The notes beneath the pieces are model-generated. The model was not told the DNA's origin. It made no database searches and was given only the letters and a program-made list of their open reading frames with translations. 64,000 nucleotides of DNA from Hibiscus mutabilis (Eukaryota > Streptophyta > Magnoliopsida > Malvales > Malvaceae): contig CM033752.1 of assembly GCA_019671005.1 (NCBI GenBank), forward strand, positions 1,798,001-1,862,000, written 5' to 3'. This document shows, one piece after another, positions 34,800 to 46,091 of this stretch (position 1 is the stretch's first letter; every line of letters starts with the position of its first letter). The position numbers and the translations under genes were made by a program.

Positions 34800-35335
34800 A
34801 GGTTTAAATATGCCAAGGTCTCTGCATAAATTAATATTTAGTTCATATATTTTTATTTTTGAGAAATTGAGTTTATGTACTCTTTTTTATTTGAAAATTT
34901 TAACCCTTTTCTCATCTTTTCTTCAATTTTATTGTTTCTGACATGACAATTATATAAAAAAGTAAAATGATTTTTCAGTACCTACTTTTATACTTTTATT
35001 AATTTGACCCTTAATTTTTAAAAATAAATAAAAATGCTCTTTAACTAAATAATACAGTTTTCAATCCTTAAATCTTTAAAAATAAATAAAAATGATCTTC
35101 AACTACATAATAAAGTTTTCAGTCTTTTACGTTTATATTTTTAAGGGTAAAATTGATAAAAAAAATATATAAACGTAAAAAATTTAAAAAAACTAAAAAT
35201 ATTAACAGTAGAATTGGACTTTAAATTTTTCGAATAAAAATAATACAATTATTCAATTTCAAAAAATAAAATAAAAGAACCGCATTTGAAATTTTAAAAT
35301 ATTATAGGTAAAGACATTTAACGTATTTAAATTTG
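34800..35335. repeat. possible TIR element, AT-rich
   Basis: The left arm GGTTTAAATATGCCAAGG and the inverted right arm (TTTAAATACGTTAAATGTC on the opposite strand) are loosely complementary over about 100 bp. No target duplication established. Confidence 0.3.
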
Positions 35336-35665
35336 TGTCGATCACTGTCATAGGATCCTTCTCGAAAGTCATTCAATTGGAATTCGTGTACGTAATAAAT
35401 GAACGGTCAAAATTTGATTTTAGTCCCTCTAATATGCATAAACTTAGGATTCAGTCTGTTCACTTTACTTTGACGTATTAGGTCTTCTACTTTTATAATA
35501 TCACTAGCTAGTTCAAATATTTTATACCGTAACTGTTTTGGCTAAATTGGTGATGCGAATTTTTTCTTAAAACATATTTTCTATATAAAAAAAGTCATGT
35601 TAGCATAATTAATATATTTTTAAGATAAATCAACATCAATATTTTAAAATTTAGTTTAACTTGTC

Positions 35666-36176
35666 AAATAAGTGTTCAAATTATACTCTTTTTAGTTAGG
35701 TGCCCAAACTATTTTTTTGGCCAAATAGATGCCTAACGTTTTATTCCGTAACCTATTAAGGTTTGACCGTGCCCAAACTATTTGATTTCGACATTTCGCA
35801 CGGCGTCAGTAGATTTTCGACGACGAGGTGATGGAGTAAATGGTCACGGAGATCCGACAACAGATGTGATAGGCGGCGGCGCGACAATCGAAGTCGAAAT
35901 TAAATCAAATTGGGATTTGAGTTTTGGGGTGTTAGGGATTTTAAATTTTGGGGTTATTTTGTAAAATTTGAGATTATTTTATTTTATTATTTTTTATTAT
36001 TTTCAAATATAATTTTGAAAATTTAAAAGATGACGCATGTTAGATAACGGTGAAAATTAACGTGCAGTAACAGCGGGTACCTATTTGAGTAACGTTAAAA
36101 ATATTAGGCACCTATTTGGCCCAAAACAAAGTTTAAGCACCTAACTGAAAAAATGGTATAGTTTGAACACTTATTT
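35666..36176. mobile_element. non-autonomous element with about 85-bp inverted repeats
   Basis: AAATAAGTGTTCAAA, TTAGTTAGGTGCCCAAAC and GGCCAAATAGATGCC at the left are repeated in inverse order at the right (CACCTATTTGGCC, GCACCTAACTGA, GAACACTTATTT). The core is GC-richer near 35800-35900. No target duplication was found. Confidence 0.65.
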
Positions 36177-36253
36177 TAATATTAAGCCTTAAAATTTTGC
36201 TTAATTGAGAAACCAAAATCAAATTTAATTGATCAAATTATGTTAAAATAAAT

Positions 36254-37410
36254 GGCTTGAAGGCCCATTTGCCCCCTAAACTATACACTTTTTTCCGAAC
36301 ATGTCCCTAAAGTATTTTTCGAGACGTTGTGCACTCTTAACTAAAAATTGTTACTCCGTTTGACTCCTCAATTAGACACCGTTAAAAAATTATCATGGGC
36401 CAATTAGAACACACTACGTGTCATTTTATAAAAAAAAATAAACTGACTTAAATAAAAAAAAGGTGAATTGCACACTAAATATACTAAATTTTATTTTTTA
36501 TTTTAGTCTCGAACCGTTCATATACTTCCACGTGTCCCGTCTCCATTCACCATTAACCAGCCAACAGATGTCTTCTCTGCTGCGTTTGTCGGCTCAGCCA
36601 ATGGAGCTGCTGGAGTCTCAGAAACCACCAAAAATTTACCTACAAACAACAAGAAAATAAACAATTCAAAAGCACCCCCATTGATGATTCATGAATCTAA
36701 ATCAATAAATCAGACGCCAAACTTAGAAAATTGAAACAGAATTCTTGGGGTATTACTTTGAGCATGATTCTCAAATTAAAGTGTTAACCCTTCAATACGA
36801 ATCAAACACAAAAAAGGGTTTCCCAGATTATCAGAACAACAACAAAACCCCCCATAAATTCCATCTAATATACGGAAAATTTTGGATCAAACGAACAAAT
36901 AAAATTCATACAAAAAAGGTAACTTTAAAAACCATAAAACCATTCATCTCAATGAATCAAAACAAATAACCTAATGTGCAATTCACCCTTTTTTATTTAA
37001 GTCAATTTATTTTTTAATAAAACGATACATGACGCGTTCTGATTGGCTCGTGAGAATTTTTTTAACGGTGTCTAAACGAGTAAAATTATTAGATGTGTCT
37101 AGCTCACCACGTTATTTATGGTCTCATCCAATAATATTTTTCTATGTCATTTTTTTCAAGGTGAATTTTCATCTCTTTCCTACATGTGTCATTTCAAGGT
37201 GGTTATTTGAAAGTTACACTGACATGAGTGGATATTATTGAATGAACTATGGTTGATGTGATGAGCCGGGTCCGTCTAATAATTTCTTCTAACCGAGGAG
37301 ACAAACGGGGTAACAATTTTTAGTTAAATGGGTGCAACGTCTCGAAAAATACTTTAAGAGCCTGTTCGAGACAAAGTATATAATTTAGGAGGCAAATGGA
37401 CCTTTAAGCC
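36254..37410. mobile_element. Mutator-like element with long TIRs, possible Pack-MULE
   Basis: The left arm (36254-36480) begins GGCTTGAAGGCCCATTTGCC; the right arm (36970-37410) is its inverse, ending AAATGGACCTTTAAGCC. Flanking 9-mers AAAATAAAT and AAATAAAAT could be a diverged 9-bp duplication, but both are AT-rich. The right arm carries about 200 extra bp. The core 36530-36660 has a GC-richer, codon-like open segment (frame TDVFSAAFVGSANGAAGVSE) and may be a captured exon; I do not recognise the donor. Confidence 0.65.
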
Positions 37411-37664
37411 AAATAAAATATACGTACTAACTTCTAAATTGTAGCATAGTAAAGAGATCAAACAAAATTTGAAAAAAGGATTATAAAACGGGAGGAAGAG
37501 CTTTTCTGCGCGATTGATAAATTGAAAGGTGAAACTCTTGTTGTGCACGTTCTCAAGATTGCACGGTGCGCTTACATCTATGTTGTCCAGAAAGAAAGGA
37601 ACATTAGGCAGTTTCGAGGGACTACTCGAACAATAGAAGATCCTGTCAATTGTATTCGAGATAT
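37411..37664. other. intergenic sequence left of copia element
   Basis: No gene recognised; a short 64-codon minus ORF is not convincing. Confidence 0.35.
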
Positions 37665-37857
37665 AATTTTGTTAAACTTATATTTGATTTTGATGTAATA
37701 AGGGTTAAATTATAAAATAAATAAATTTTTTAAGGTACTTATTTTGTTCACTAAATTGACAGGCATTCGAACTTAAAGAAATTACAAAGCCAATCTTTGA
37801 ATTCCCAAATATTTTCTAAGTGTTTTGGTACTCTATTTTACCCAATTTAGTAACTAA

Positions 37858-38300
37858 GTACTGGTACGGTATATGGCGTACCGACAAGGATTTTCGTTAC
37901 TGGAAACCAATCTTATGTTTATGGCTATAGGGTACCGGTACAACTATATGCGTACCGGTACGGCTTTTTAAGTCTGTTTCCAAATTGAGCTACGAGTACT
38001 AGTACGACCTATGGTGTAACGATACGGGGTTAAGATTTGTCAAAAAATCTTGGAACTAACTTTTAAAAGATCTGTTATACATACCAGTACAGCTAGTCTC
38101 TTACCGATACGATGTTTTAACTAAAAGTTCTGAGGATTCCAGTGAGCCAAACTGGTACAGGTACAGTACGGCATGTATCTATACCTTTTGTTAAATTTTC
38201 ACTTCGTACCGATACGCCTGCTTGCGTATCGGTACCCCTTTGTTGCAACGACTCTTTTTTCTTTTGGCAGGTACCGATACGAGTGCACGCATGTCGATAC
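37858..38300. repeat. phased GTAYCGRTAC array in copia U3
   Basis: Pairs of 10-mers start at 37858/37878, 37932/37952, 37996/38016, 38081/38101, 38155/38175, 38206/38226 and 38271/38291: exactly 20 bp within each of seven pairs. Several are perfect GTACCGGTAC. The array ends 98 bp before the TATA box. The 3' LTR has the same array at about 48320-48810. Confidence 0.92.
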
Positions 38301-38397
38301 CCTGTGTTGCCAGACAACATTTAATTACATGAAAAATGCAGCCCAACGACTCTATTGAATATCCTAACTACCTAAACGACTAGAAATCATCGAGGAG

Positions 38398-38404
38398 TAT
38401 AAAA
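38398..38404 (+). promoter_or_regulatory. TATA box of copia 5' LTR
   Basis: GGAGTATAAAATCAAG, kept in the 3' LTR at 48897-48903. It should set transcription start near 38430, giving U3 to the left with the palindrome array. Confidence 0.7.
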
Positions 38405-38892
38405 TCAAGTCTGCAAAGCTTCTTCAACAACAAGACAACAATCCAAAAACATACAAGCACATATCAAACCTTTTAGAGCTTTTATTGCAATATTCTTGTA
38501 ACCCACTTGAGTGATTTTCATTGTAATTCTTTTTCATCAAGTTTGGGGTTTTAGTGAGCTTTGAATTGTGCAAACATTCATCATTCAGAGGATTTCATAA
38601 ATTTCTTATTTGTATTCATCCTTTAGGAAAAATGGATCACTAGACTTTGGGGTATAAGTCTAGGTGTTTGTGAGGTTATCTCCTTTAGCCAAAAAGGAAA
38701 TACAAATTAGTAAATTTGTGAAAATCTTTAGTGTGGATAGCTAAGGTAGTGGATGTAAACCTTAATGAGAAGGTTGAACCACTATAAATCTATTGTCTCT
38801 TTTTTATTGCTTTTGCAATTTGTTTCTACCAAATTTTTATTTGCCAATTCACCCTCTCTTGGATATTTCCATTGATTGTTCATCCTAACAAT

Positions 38893-38905
38893 TGGTATCG
38901 GAGCT
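38893..38905 (+). other. primer binding site of copia element
   Basis: TGGTATCGGAGCT two bases after the LTR, one or two changes from the iMet-tRNA complement TGGTATCAGAGC. Confidence 0.88.
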
Positions 38906-38949
38906 AAACTCATTTAAAGGCTTTATATCATCTTGAGTAGATCCAACCA

Positions 38950-40015
38950 ATGTACAATCAATCCACAAGTCAAGCCACGACCTCTACTTCCGGCAACCAC
39001 TTCGAGGAATCTCAATCCATCTCCAAACCATCATATTCAATGGGGGTAAACTACCCCTATTGAAAGAATAGAATAAGATTCTTTATCAAATCTAATGACT
39101 ACCTCCTTTTGGATGTAGTGGAAGATGGATCGGCTATACCGACGAAGAGAGAATGCGAAAGGCTCATTCCCAAAAAAATGCAAAAATTGATTGATGATGA
39201 CCATAAGAAGTTGCAAGTCGACGACAAATCCATGCACATCTTGTTTTGTGCCCTTAGATATCTTCTTTCACAAGTGCCAATGAGATATGAGACAAGCTAG
39301 AAGTTACTTATGAAGTTACTAATGAAGTGAAAGAGACCAAGATAAGAACTCTTCAATCTTAGTTATAAAAACTTTAAAATAGAACCATATGAAGACATCA
39401 TCAAGATGTACGGTCGATTCTCCATCATCATCAATAGACTTAAATGATATGGAAAAGTCATTTCGAAAGGAAAGCTTGTTCAAAAGCTTATCTATTCTCT
39501 TCCCGAGTCATGAGATTCAAAGAAGACGACCATCATCGAGGCTAAGAATCTCAAAACCTTGAAGCTTGATGCTCTTTTAGGGCCACTTCTCACTCATGAG
39601 CTCGTGAAGAAAGAAAAAAAGAAGAAGAAGGAAGTGGAGAAGAAGAATATTGGATTTGCTCTCAAAGCTTCACAAGAAGAGAGCGATTCTAGTGAGGAAG
39701 AAGATGAAGAAATTTCTATGCTAGCCAAGAGATTCACAAGGTTCATGAAATCTAATCGTAGAAGGAAATTCTAATGAAGAGAGGGTTTCAAGAACAAGCC
39801 AAATGAAGAAAAGACCAAATCATTTGCTATGAGTGCAAAAGCCCGGGACACATCAAGTTTGATTTTCCCCAACTAAAGAAGAAGAGCTTCAAAAAGAAGA
39901 AGCTCAAAGCATATATAGCTACTTAGAGCGATGAAGACTCATCCGATAAGGAGGAGCAAGAGGTAGCTAACCTTTATCTCATGGAATTAGAGGAGGATCC
40001 TAAGGGAGAGCATTG
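38950..40015 (+). pseudogene. copia gag
   Basis: The ATG at 38950 opens MYNQSTSQATTSTSGNHFE. Stops and frameshifts follow from about 39060. Recognisable parts: LLLDVVEDGSAIPTKRE, MKLDALLGPLLTHELV, an acidic/basic linker (SDSSEEEDEEISMLAKRFTR) and the zinc knuckle CYECKSPGHIKFDFPQ at about 39825-39870. As in the copia gag at 2981-4472, the last knuckle Cys is Phe. Non-functional. Confidence 0.88.
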
Positions 40016-41244
40016 CTACAAGGTCCAATCTTCAAGTGCAAATTCATGGTACCTTGATAGTGGATGCTCGAGACACATGATCGGTGACAAGAGTTGATTC
40101 TTAGAGCTAAAATCAAAGAGTGGAGGAGTAGTAACTTTCGGTGACGACTCCAAAGGCCACATTGAAGGAATTGGTTCCATTGGTAATCATTCTTCTATAC
40201 TTATTGAGAATGTTTTATACGTCAATGGTCTTAAGCATAATTTGTTAAGCTTAAGCCAATTGTGTGATAAAGGTTTCAATGTCTTGTTTGATTTGAATGG
40301 TTGCAAAATCATTGACATTGCATCTAATAAAATTGTGCTTATTGGTCATAGAATAAGAAATATATACATAGTGCATCTAGATGACATTCATATTTCAAAT
40401 ACATGTTTTATTGCAATAGATGAGCATGATTCTTGGTCGTGGCATAAAAAACTATGACATGTTAGCATTAGTGTTTTAGAAAAATTGATTTCAAATGATC
40501 TAGTAAGAGGTTTACCTAAAATCAAGTTTTCTCTTGACAAAATTTGTGATGCATTAGCTAAAGGAAAACATAAAGGAGTTTCTTTTAAATCCATTAATGA
40601 TGTATCAACAAGTAGAATTTTACAATTGATCCATATAGATCTTTTTGGCCCTATTAGAACTATGAGCTTGAGAAGAAAACAATATGCATTTGTTCTTGTT
40701 GAGGATTACTCTAGATTTACTCGAGTTCTCTTTTTAAGTACCAAAGATGAGGCTTTATAAAAATTCATCACATTTTCGAAAGCAAACAAAAATGATGTTT
40801 GTTACTCTATTTCTCATGTTAGGAGTGACCATGGAACCAAATTTCAAAATCTTGGTTTTGAAGAGTTTTGTAACTCAAATGGAATTAGCTATTTTTTGGC
40901 TCCTCGCACACCTCAACAAATGGGGTTGTTGAGAGGAAAAATAGAACTTTAGAAGAAATGGCTAGAACCATGCTATGTGAAAACAATTTTCCTAAGTATT
41001 TTTGAGCGGAAGCCACAAATATGGCTTGCTATATTGTTAATAAAGTAATGATTAGGCCACTTTTGAGGAAAACACCTTATGAGCTTTTCAAAAATAAAAA
41101 GCCCAACATTAGCTATTTTCATCCTTTTGGATGTAAATATTTTGTTTTAAACAATGGAAATAACAATTTAGACAAGTTTGATGAAAAAAGTGATGAAGCT
41201 AATTTTCTAGTTTACTCTTTAAACTCTAACGCCTATCGAGTACT

Positions 41245-43888
41245 CACTACAGCAAAACATGTCTTTAGCGGCGTTTTTTAGCCTTATAGCGACATTTTTA
41301 GCGCCGTTAAAAACTTTCCGGCGCTTAGGAAAACGCCGCAAGAACTGCCGCTGAAACCAGCACCGCAATAGTTCGCGGCGTTTTCGGGCAAAAAACACTG
41401 CAAAAAATCAAGATCTATAGTGGCGTTTGTCTTTACACGCTGCGAATAAATGTTCTTTAGTGGCGTTTGTAAAATCAAATGCTGTGAAAAAACATGTTCT
41501 TTAGTGACGTTTGTCTTTACAAACGCCGCTAATAACTGTTCTTTGGTGGCGTTTGTTTTTACAAACGCCGCGAATAACACCATGTCTTCAAGAAAATGTA
41601 AATTACATATTCAAAATATTTGTTAAATAAAATATTTATTTTATCCCAAAAATATATTGTCACAATTAACTTAAAATATTTGTTAAACAAAATATTTATT
41701 TCGTTACAAAAAGTATATTTTGTCGCAATTTAATCCCCTCTACATATTTCGTTCCTAAGCCTTTCTTCCCCGATCAACTACCTCTCGGTCACCACTACCG
41801 CCGACCACCATCCCGAATCCCTATACCAAAAAAAGTTAAATACAAGAAGTTAATAGCAGTTTCAGACAGTTAAACAAAATATATATTTCATTACAAATTT
41901 CATTCTTCTTTATCTTGCTGTAAGCTCGAACGGGCAGAATCCAGCAGGAGAACAACAATGTCAAGAACAAATAAAGCGAAAAACCCACACTACACCAGAC
42001 TTGATATATAACCTTTCATTTCAATCAGGCATAGTCACCTGTCCATTCAGCTGCAACAAAGCAAAGGCCATCTTATTCTTATCATAATACTAATCAAAAC
42101 ACCATGGGTTGGAATATTTCATAATCATTCGCTCAATCAAAATATAGCAACTTCTATTAGGCTTTCAACGTGCCCCTCTTATTTGAATTATAACATAACA
42201 TAGCTCATTTCATTCTAGTATCTATAAACAGATTCTTAGAAACAAGTATCAAACCATTACCATATACAGATATATAGAAACAAATGAAAATCCTTAAAAG
42301 TTTTTCTGAAGTAAACTTGCCAATCACGCAGTTTCACTCATAGGTGCTCTAATTGAGTCATAAACATTTAAATTGCAAATAAAACAAAAAGAGGGATCAT
42401 CATGTAAGTTACTTACTTTAGTAAGCTGCTTTAACATAAGTCAGGCTGTTTTAACAATATTCAAAACTGATTATATGATAAATGAAAAATAAATGTTCTC
42501 CAAATCAGGCCATGATATAAGATTCAAGATTACTAAAACGTACCTTTCTAGTTTAGGAAAATAAATCCGAGTATTCATGCTGAAGCATTTTAGCAATGAA
42601 CTTGAGGAAGATTTTACTTACGCTCGGATCCGATTGAAATTGCCTACATCATTCCAAAACAAAATCAGTTTCCAATTTGAAAGCTATCAATGTTTTGCAT
42701 GTAAACAAAGCACATGCCAAACTGAACTTATCAAGAGAAAAGATTAAATCAACACATTTATAGAGACTGACTAAAGTGCAAGAATTAAAGGGATAAATCT
42801 AACCACTGAACCTTATATTCATGAATTCGAAGCCTTTGACATGCAGCAATAAGGGAAGCAATAATTCCTGATCTCCCCATTCCAAGAATATCAGCAATAA
42901 TTCCATTAGATGGCTAAATGCAGTTTCAGCAAGAATATCTAGAGGACAGGTAGCAGCAGCAGCAAGGCTTCCAGCAAAAAACCCAATCGAAAAATTTACC
43001 CCAAGGACAGTAAATACATTGGATTCTTCCCCCACAAAACCTAGAAGTTTTCTCCTAGTCTGCAAAAATAGGTACAATAACCAACAAATTAAGCTGATGC
43101 AATGTATTAAATAAAAATGCCAATAGGTTTCCTGAACAACATCCATGGTCGAAGGGGGTAGACAACTATAGGAGTTCTAAGAAATGGGAACTCACAGGCT
43201 CAAGGGTTAACCAACAAATTCCAGAGAAAGGAACATCACGAGCAAGTTGTGCTCTAACAAGAATGAGGATTTTAGATTCACGCTATAGAAACAATTTTAT
43301 CAAAAAATTATTCAAATAGAAATTTCAGATTCATAAATCTAATAAATAACTAGAAGTGCAGGGAATTTGGATATTTGATAAGAATGAGGATTTGTTTACC
43401 TTCGAGGTTGGCTTGCTTGCTTCCGGCAGATTTCAAGAGATGTTTCGCATTCCAGTGTTAGCTTGCTTGCTGGTGCGACCGAGCGGCCTGAGGGACGATC
43501 GACGGCGAGGAGAACGCCGAGGAGAACGGTGAAAAACAACGTCGATGAGTAGCACGACGAGGAGGAGAGTAGTTAGGGATTAGGAATTTTGCATGATTTG
43601 ATTTGGGGATGAGAGTGTCTGAGATTGAGAGATATAATAGTCAAAACGGTGTATTCTTCAATCGCGGCGTTTGTAAAATTAAACGCCGCTATATCGAGAC
43701 CTATCATAACGTTTATGAAATCAAACACCTCTATATCGAGACCTATTACGGCGTTTCTAACACAAACGCCGCGAAGTTCTCCATTTTGTGGCAATTTTGC
43801 CATAAACGCTGTAATAAGTAAAATATGAGCGGCGTTTGGATTAAAAATGCCACGAAAAGTGCCACTATATATCAAGTCTGGTGTAGTG
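41245..43888. mobile_element. non-autonomous CACTA element (Pack-CACTA), 2644 bp
   Basis: Left end CACTACAGCAAAACATGTC, right end (inverted) CACTACACCAGACTTG, perfect 3-bp target duplication ACT at 41242-41244 and 43889-43891. Subterminal regions repeat GGCGTTTGT and its inverse ACAAACGCC many times (41280-41580, 43660-43850). No transposase. It carries host gene sequence at about 42800-43059. Confidence 0.92.
42795..43059 (-). pseudogene. captured exon fragment of a mitochondrial carrier (MTM1/SLC25A39-like)
   Basis: After an intron-like acceptor (minus strand TTTTTGCAG at 43060), 43059 to about 42935 encodes TRRKLLGFVGEESN then VNFSIGFFAGSLAAAATCPL, which matches the start of a carrier repeat as in plant MTM1-like proteins (inner-membrane carriers linked to manganese/iron handling). 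The family motif PxD is present as PLD. A second piece at about 42915-42795, in another frame (DILGMGRSGIIASLIAACQR), looks like coding sequence I could not place. Neither has a start or full domain, so this is a transposon-carried gene fragment. Confidence 0.75.
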
Positions 43889-44229
43889 ACTTAACAAAAT
43901 AACTTTAGTAGTTGAAGAGTCTATTCATGTTGTTTTCGATGATAACCTCCTTACGAGGAAGGATACTTGTGAAGATGATGGTGTAGGAATTTTGGATGCT
44001 AATGATGGTGAAGGACAATCATCAAAGGTAGATGAAGTTCCATCAAAAGAAAAACCATAAGATCCACCTTTAGAAGCCTTGAAGGACATGTCTCTAGAGG
44101 AAATGGAGGTCACCTATCCAAGGGAGTTCAACTATGTCAAAGGTAGTGAGATTTTGGGTGATTCATCCAAAGGGGTAACCACTAGATCTTCTTTTAGAAA
44201 TACTTGTAATTATGTTGTATTTATCTCAT

Positions 44230-45050
44230 GCATAGAGCCTAAAAATATCAAAGAATAATTAAATGATAATTATTGGATATTGGCTATGCAAAAAGAGTTA
44301 AATCAATTTAAGAGGAGTCAAGTATGGGCATTAGTTGATAGGCCTAGTAATAAATCTACTATAGGTACTAAATGGGTTTTTAGAAACAAACTATATGAGA
44401 GTGGTAACATAGTGAGAAACAAGGCTAGACTTGTTGCTCAAGGTTACACTCAAGAAGAAGGAATTGATTTTGATGAAGCCTATGCACCCGTAGCTAGAAT
44501 GGAAGCTATTAGGATGTTGCTTGAATTTGCATGTTATCATGAATTCAAACCTTTTCAAATAGATGTTAAAAGTGCTTTTCTAAATGGTTTTATAAATGAA
44601 GATGTGTATGTAAAACAACCACCCAGTTTTGAAGATCCAAAATATCCAAACCATGTTTTTAAACTTCCAAAAGTTTTATATGGTTTGAAACAATTCCTAG
44701 AGCTTGGTATGAAAGATTGTCAAATTTTCTAATAGAAAAAGGTTTTGACAAAGTGAAGGTTGATACTACACTCTTTATAAAAAGAAAAGACAAGGACATT
44801 TTAGTAGTTCAAATATATGTTGAAGATATTATTTTTGGTTCTACTAATGAATCTCTTTGCCAAGATTTTGCTAAGTTAATGCAAGGTGAATTTGAAATGA
44901 GCATGATGGTGGAGCTCTTGTTCTTTTTGGGACTCGAAATCAAACAAAGGAATGATGGCATCTTCATCAATCAAGCAAAGTATATCAGGGATATGCTTAA
45001 GAAGTTTGGCTTAGAGAATGTGAAGCCTTAAGCCACACCAATGAGCTCTT
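44230..45050 (+). pseudogene. copia reverse transcriptase
   Basis: 44280-44732 encodes RSQVWALVDRPSNKSTIGTK, RNKARLVAQGYTQEEG, ARMEAIRMLLEFACYHEFK and FQIDVKSAFLNG, nearly intact. A single-base loss at about 44694 (GLKQ then frame change) breaks the frame; 44717-45031 resumes with the catalytic loop YVEDIIFGSTN, where the first Asp of YVDD is Glu. Polymerase activity is therefore doubly lost. Confidence 0.92.
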
Positions 45051-45720
45051 CTGCAAAGCTTGACAAAGATGAAAGAGGTAAATGTTTTAATCTTAAGCTT
45101 TATGGATCTATGATAGGATCTTCAATTTATCTTACCGCAAGTAGACCAGATATTATGTTTAGTGTTTGCTTGTGTGCTAGATTTCAAGTTAGTCCTAGAT
45201 AATCACATTTATAAGCCGTTAAGAGAATCTTTAGATACCTTAGAGACACCCATTGTATAGGTCTTTGGTATCCTAGGGACTCATCCTTTAGTTTGTATGT
45301 TTTTTCGGATGTGGATTATGGAGGTTGTAAAATAGATAGAAAGAGTACCTACAATACTTGTCAATTCCTAGGTAACATGCTAATCTCATGGTTTTCTAAG
45401 AAGCAAAATAGCGTTGTGCTATCTACCACCGAGGCGGAATATATTTCGGCTGGTAGTTGTTGTGCTCAAGTCCTTTTGATGAAGCAACAACTCATAGATT
45501 ATGGAATTGATGTAGGTACCATCCATTTAAAGTGTGATAATACTAGTGTTATTTGTCTAACAAAAAACCCCATCCAACATTCTATAACCAAGTATTATAG
45601 ACCATGTCTTGAAAAATGATATTCTAGAGTATGTAGATACCTTGTACCAAGTAGCGGATATTTTCACCAAACCTTTAGATAATGAGCGTTTTTGGACTAT
45701 TAGGAGATAGTTAGGGCTTT
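45051..45720 (+). pseudogene. copia RNase H
   Basis: Follows RT through several stops. 45293-45619 reads FSDVDYGGCKIDRKSTYNTC, SKKQNSVVLSTTEAEYISAG and CDNTSVICLTKNPI, the conserved copia RNase H. A frame break at about 45600 precedes HFLR-like remnants and ADIFTKPL (about 45655). Confidence 0.9.
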
Positions 45721-46007
45721 CAAACCTTTCTTGAACCTTAGAGCCTTTGTTTTGATCTTAAAATTGCTTGAATTTGCATGAAATCCATGCTTGTGTGATC
45801 TTCTTATTAAATACATATATTCATGATGTTAGGGGGAGTATGTATCTGTTTTAGCCCATACATGTTGATCTCATATCATAATCATGCATATCGATTCGAG
45901 TAAAATTGAATTTTTGGTTCATTTTCAGCCAAAATTGTCAATTTTCATATGGGGATAGTTATACCAATATAGGTTATCAGGGGCAATATTTTGGTACAAA
46001 CTTATCT

Positions 46008-46091
46008 ACACCGGTATTTGTCGAGGACCGGTACGGGGTTATACCGTATCGGTACACGCTGTTCCGGTACATTCTTTATCTGTACCGGTAC
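46008..46091. repeat. GTAYCGRTAC cluster in internal region of copia element
   Basis: 10-mers start at 46008, 46025, 46046, 46061 and 46082 (for example GTATCGGTAC and GTACCGGTAC), 15-21 bp apart, between RNase H and the third ORF, outside any LTR. Confidence 0.8.

Larger units (their letters stand above)
37670..38890 (+). repeat. 5' LTR of copia element (1221 bp)
   Basis: TGTTAAACTTATATTTG...CATCCTAACA. Close to the 3' LTR apart from two size differences: the 3' LTR has about 40 bp extra near 48510 and a duplicated block near 49290. Confidence 0.95.
40016..43990 (+). pseudogene. copia protease-integrase, split by CACTA insertion
   Basis: The protease site WYLDSGCSRHMIGDK is at about 40045-40095. 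Integrase follows: zinc-binding region WSWHKKL with a stop before the next His, and ICDALAKGKH with one Cys lost; the core IHIDLFGPIRT, LVEDYSRFTRVLF and SDHGTKFQNLGFEEF; then a frameshift at about 40920 and PFGCKYFVLNN. The frame is cut at 41244 by a CACTA element and resumes at 43892 (KITLVVEESIHVVFDDNL after correcting phase). Several inactivating changes. Confidence 0.88.

Noticed and set aside
35782..35964. Gly-rich 60-codon ORF
   Set aside because: Core of a TIR element; GC-rich composition explains it.
42799..43146. 115-codon ORF as an intact membrane protein gene
   Set aside because: It runs through an intron-like segment and a frame change; only the carrier exon part is family-like, and it lies in a CACTA element.
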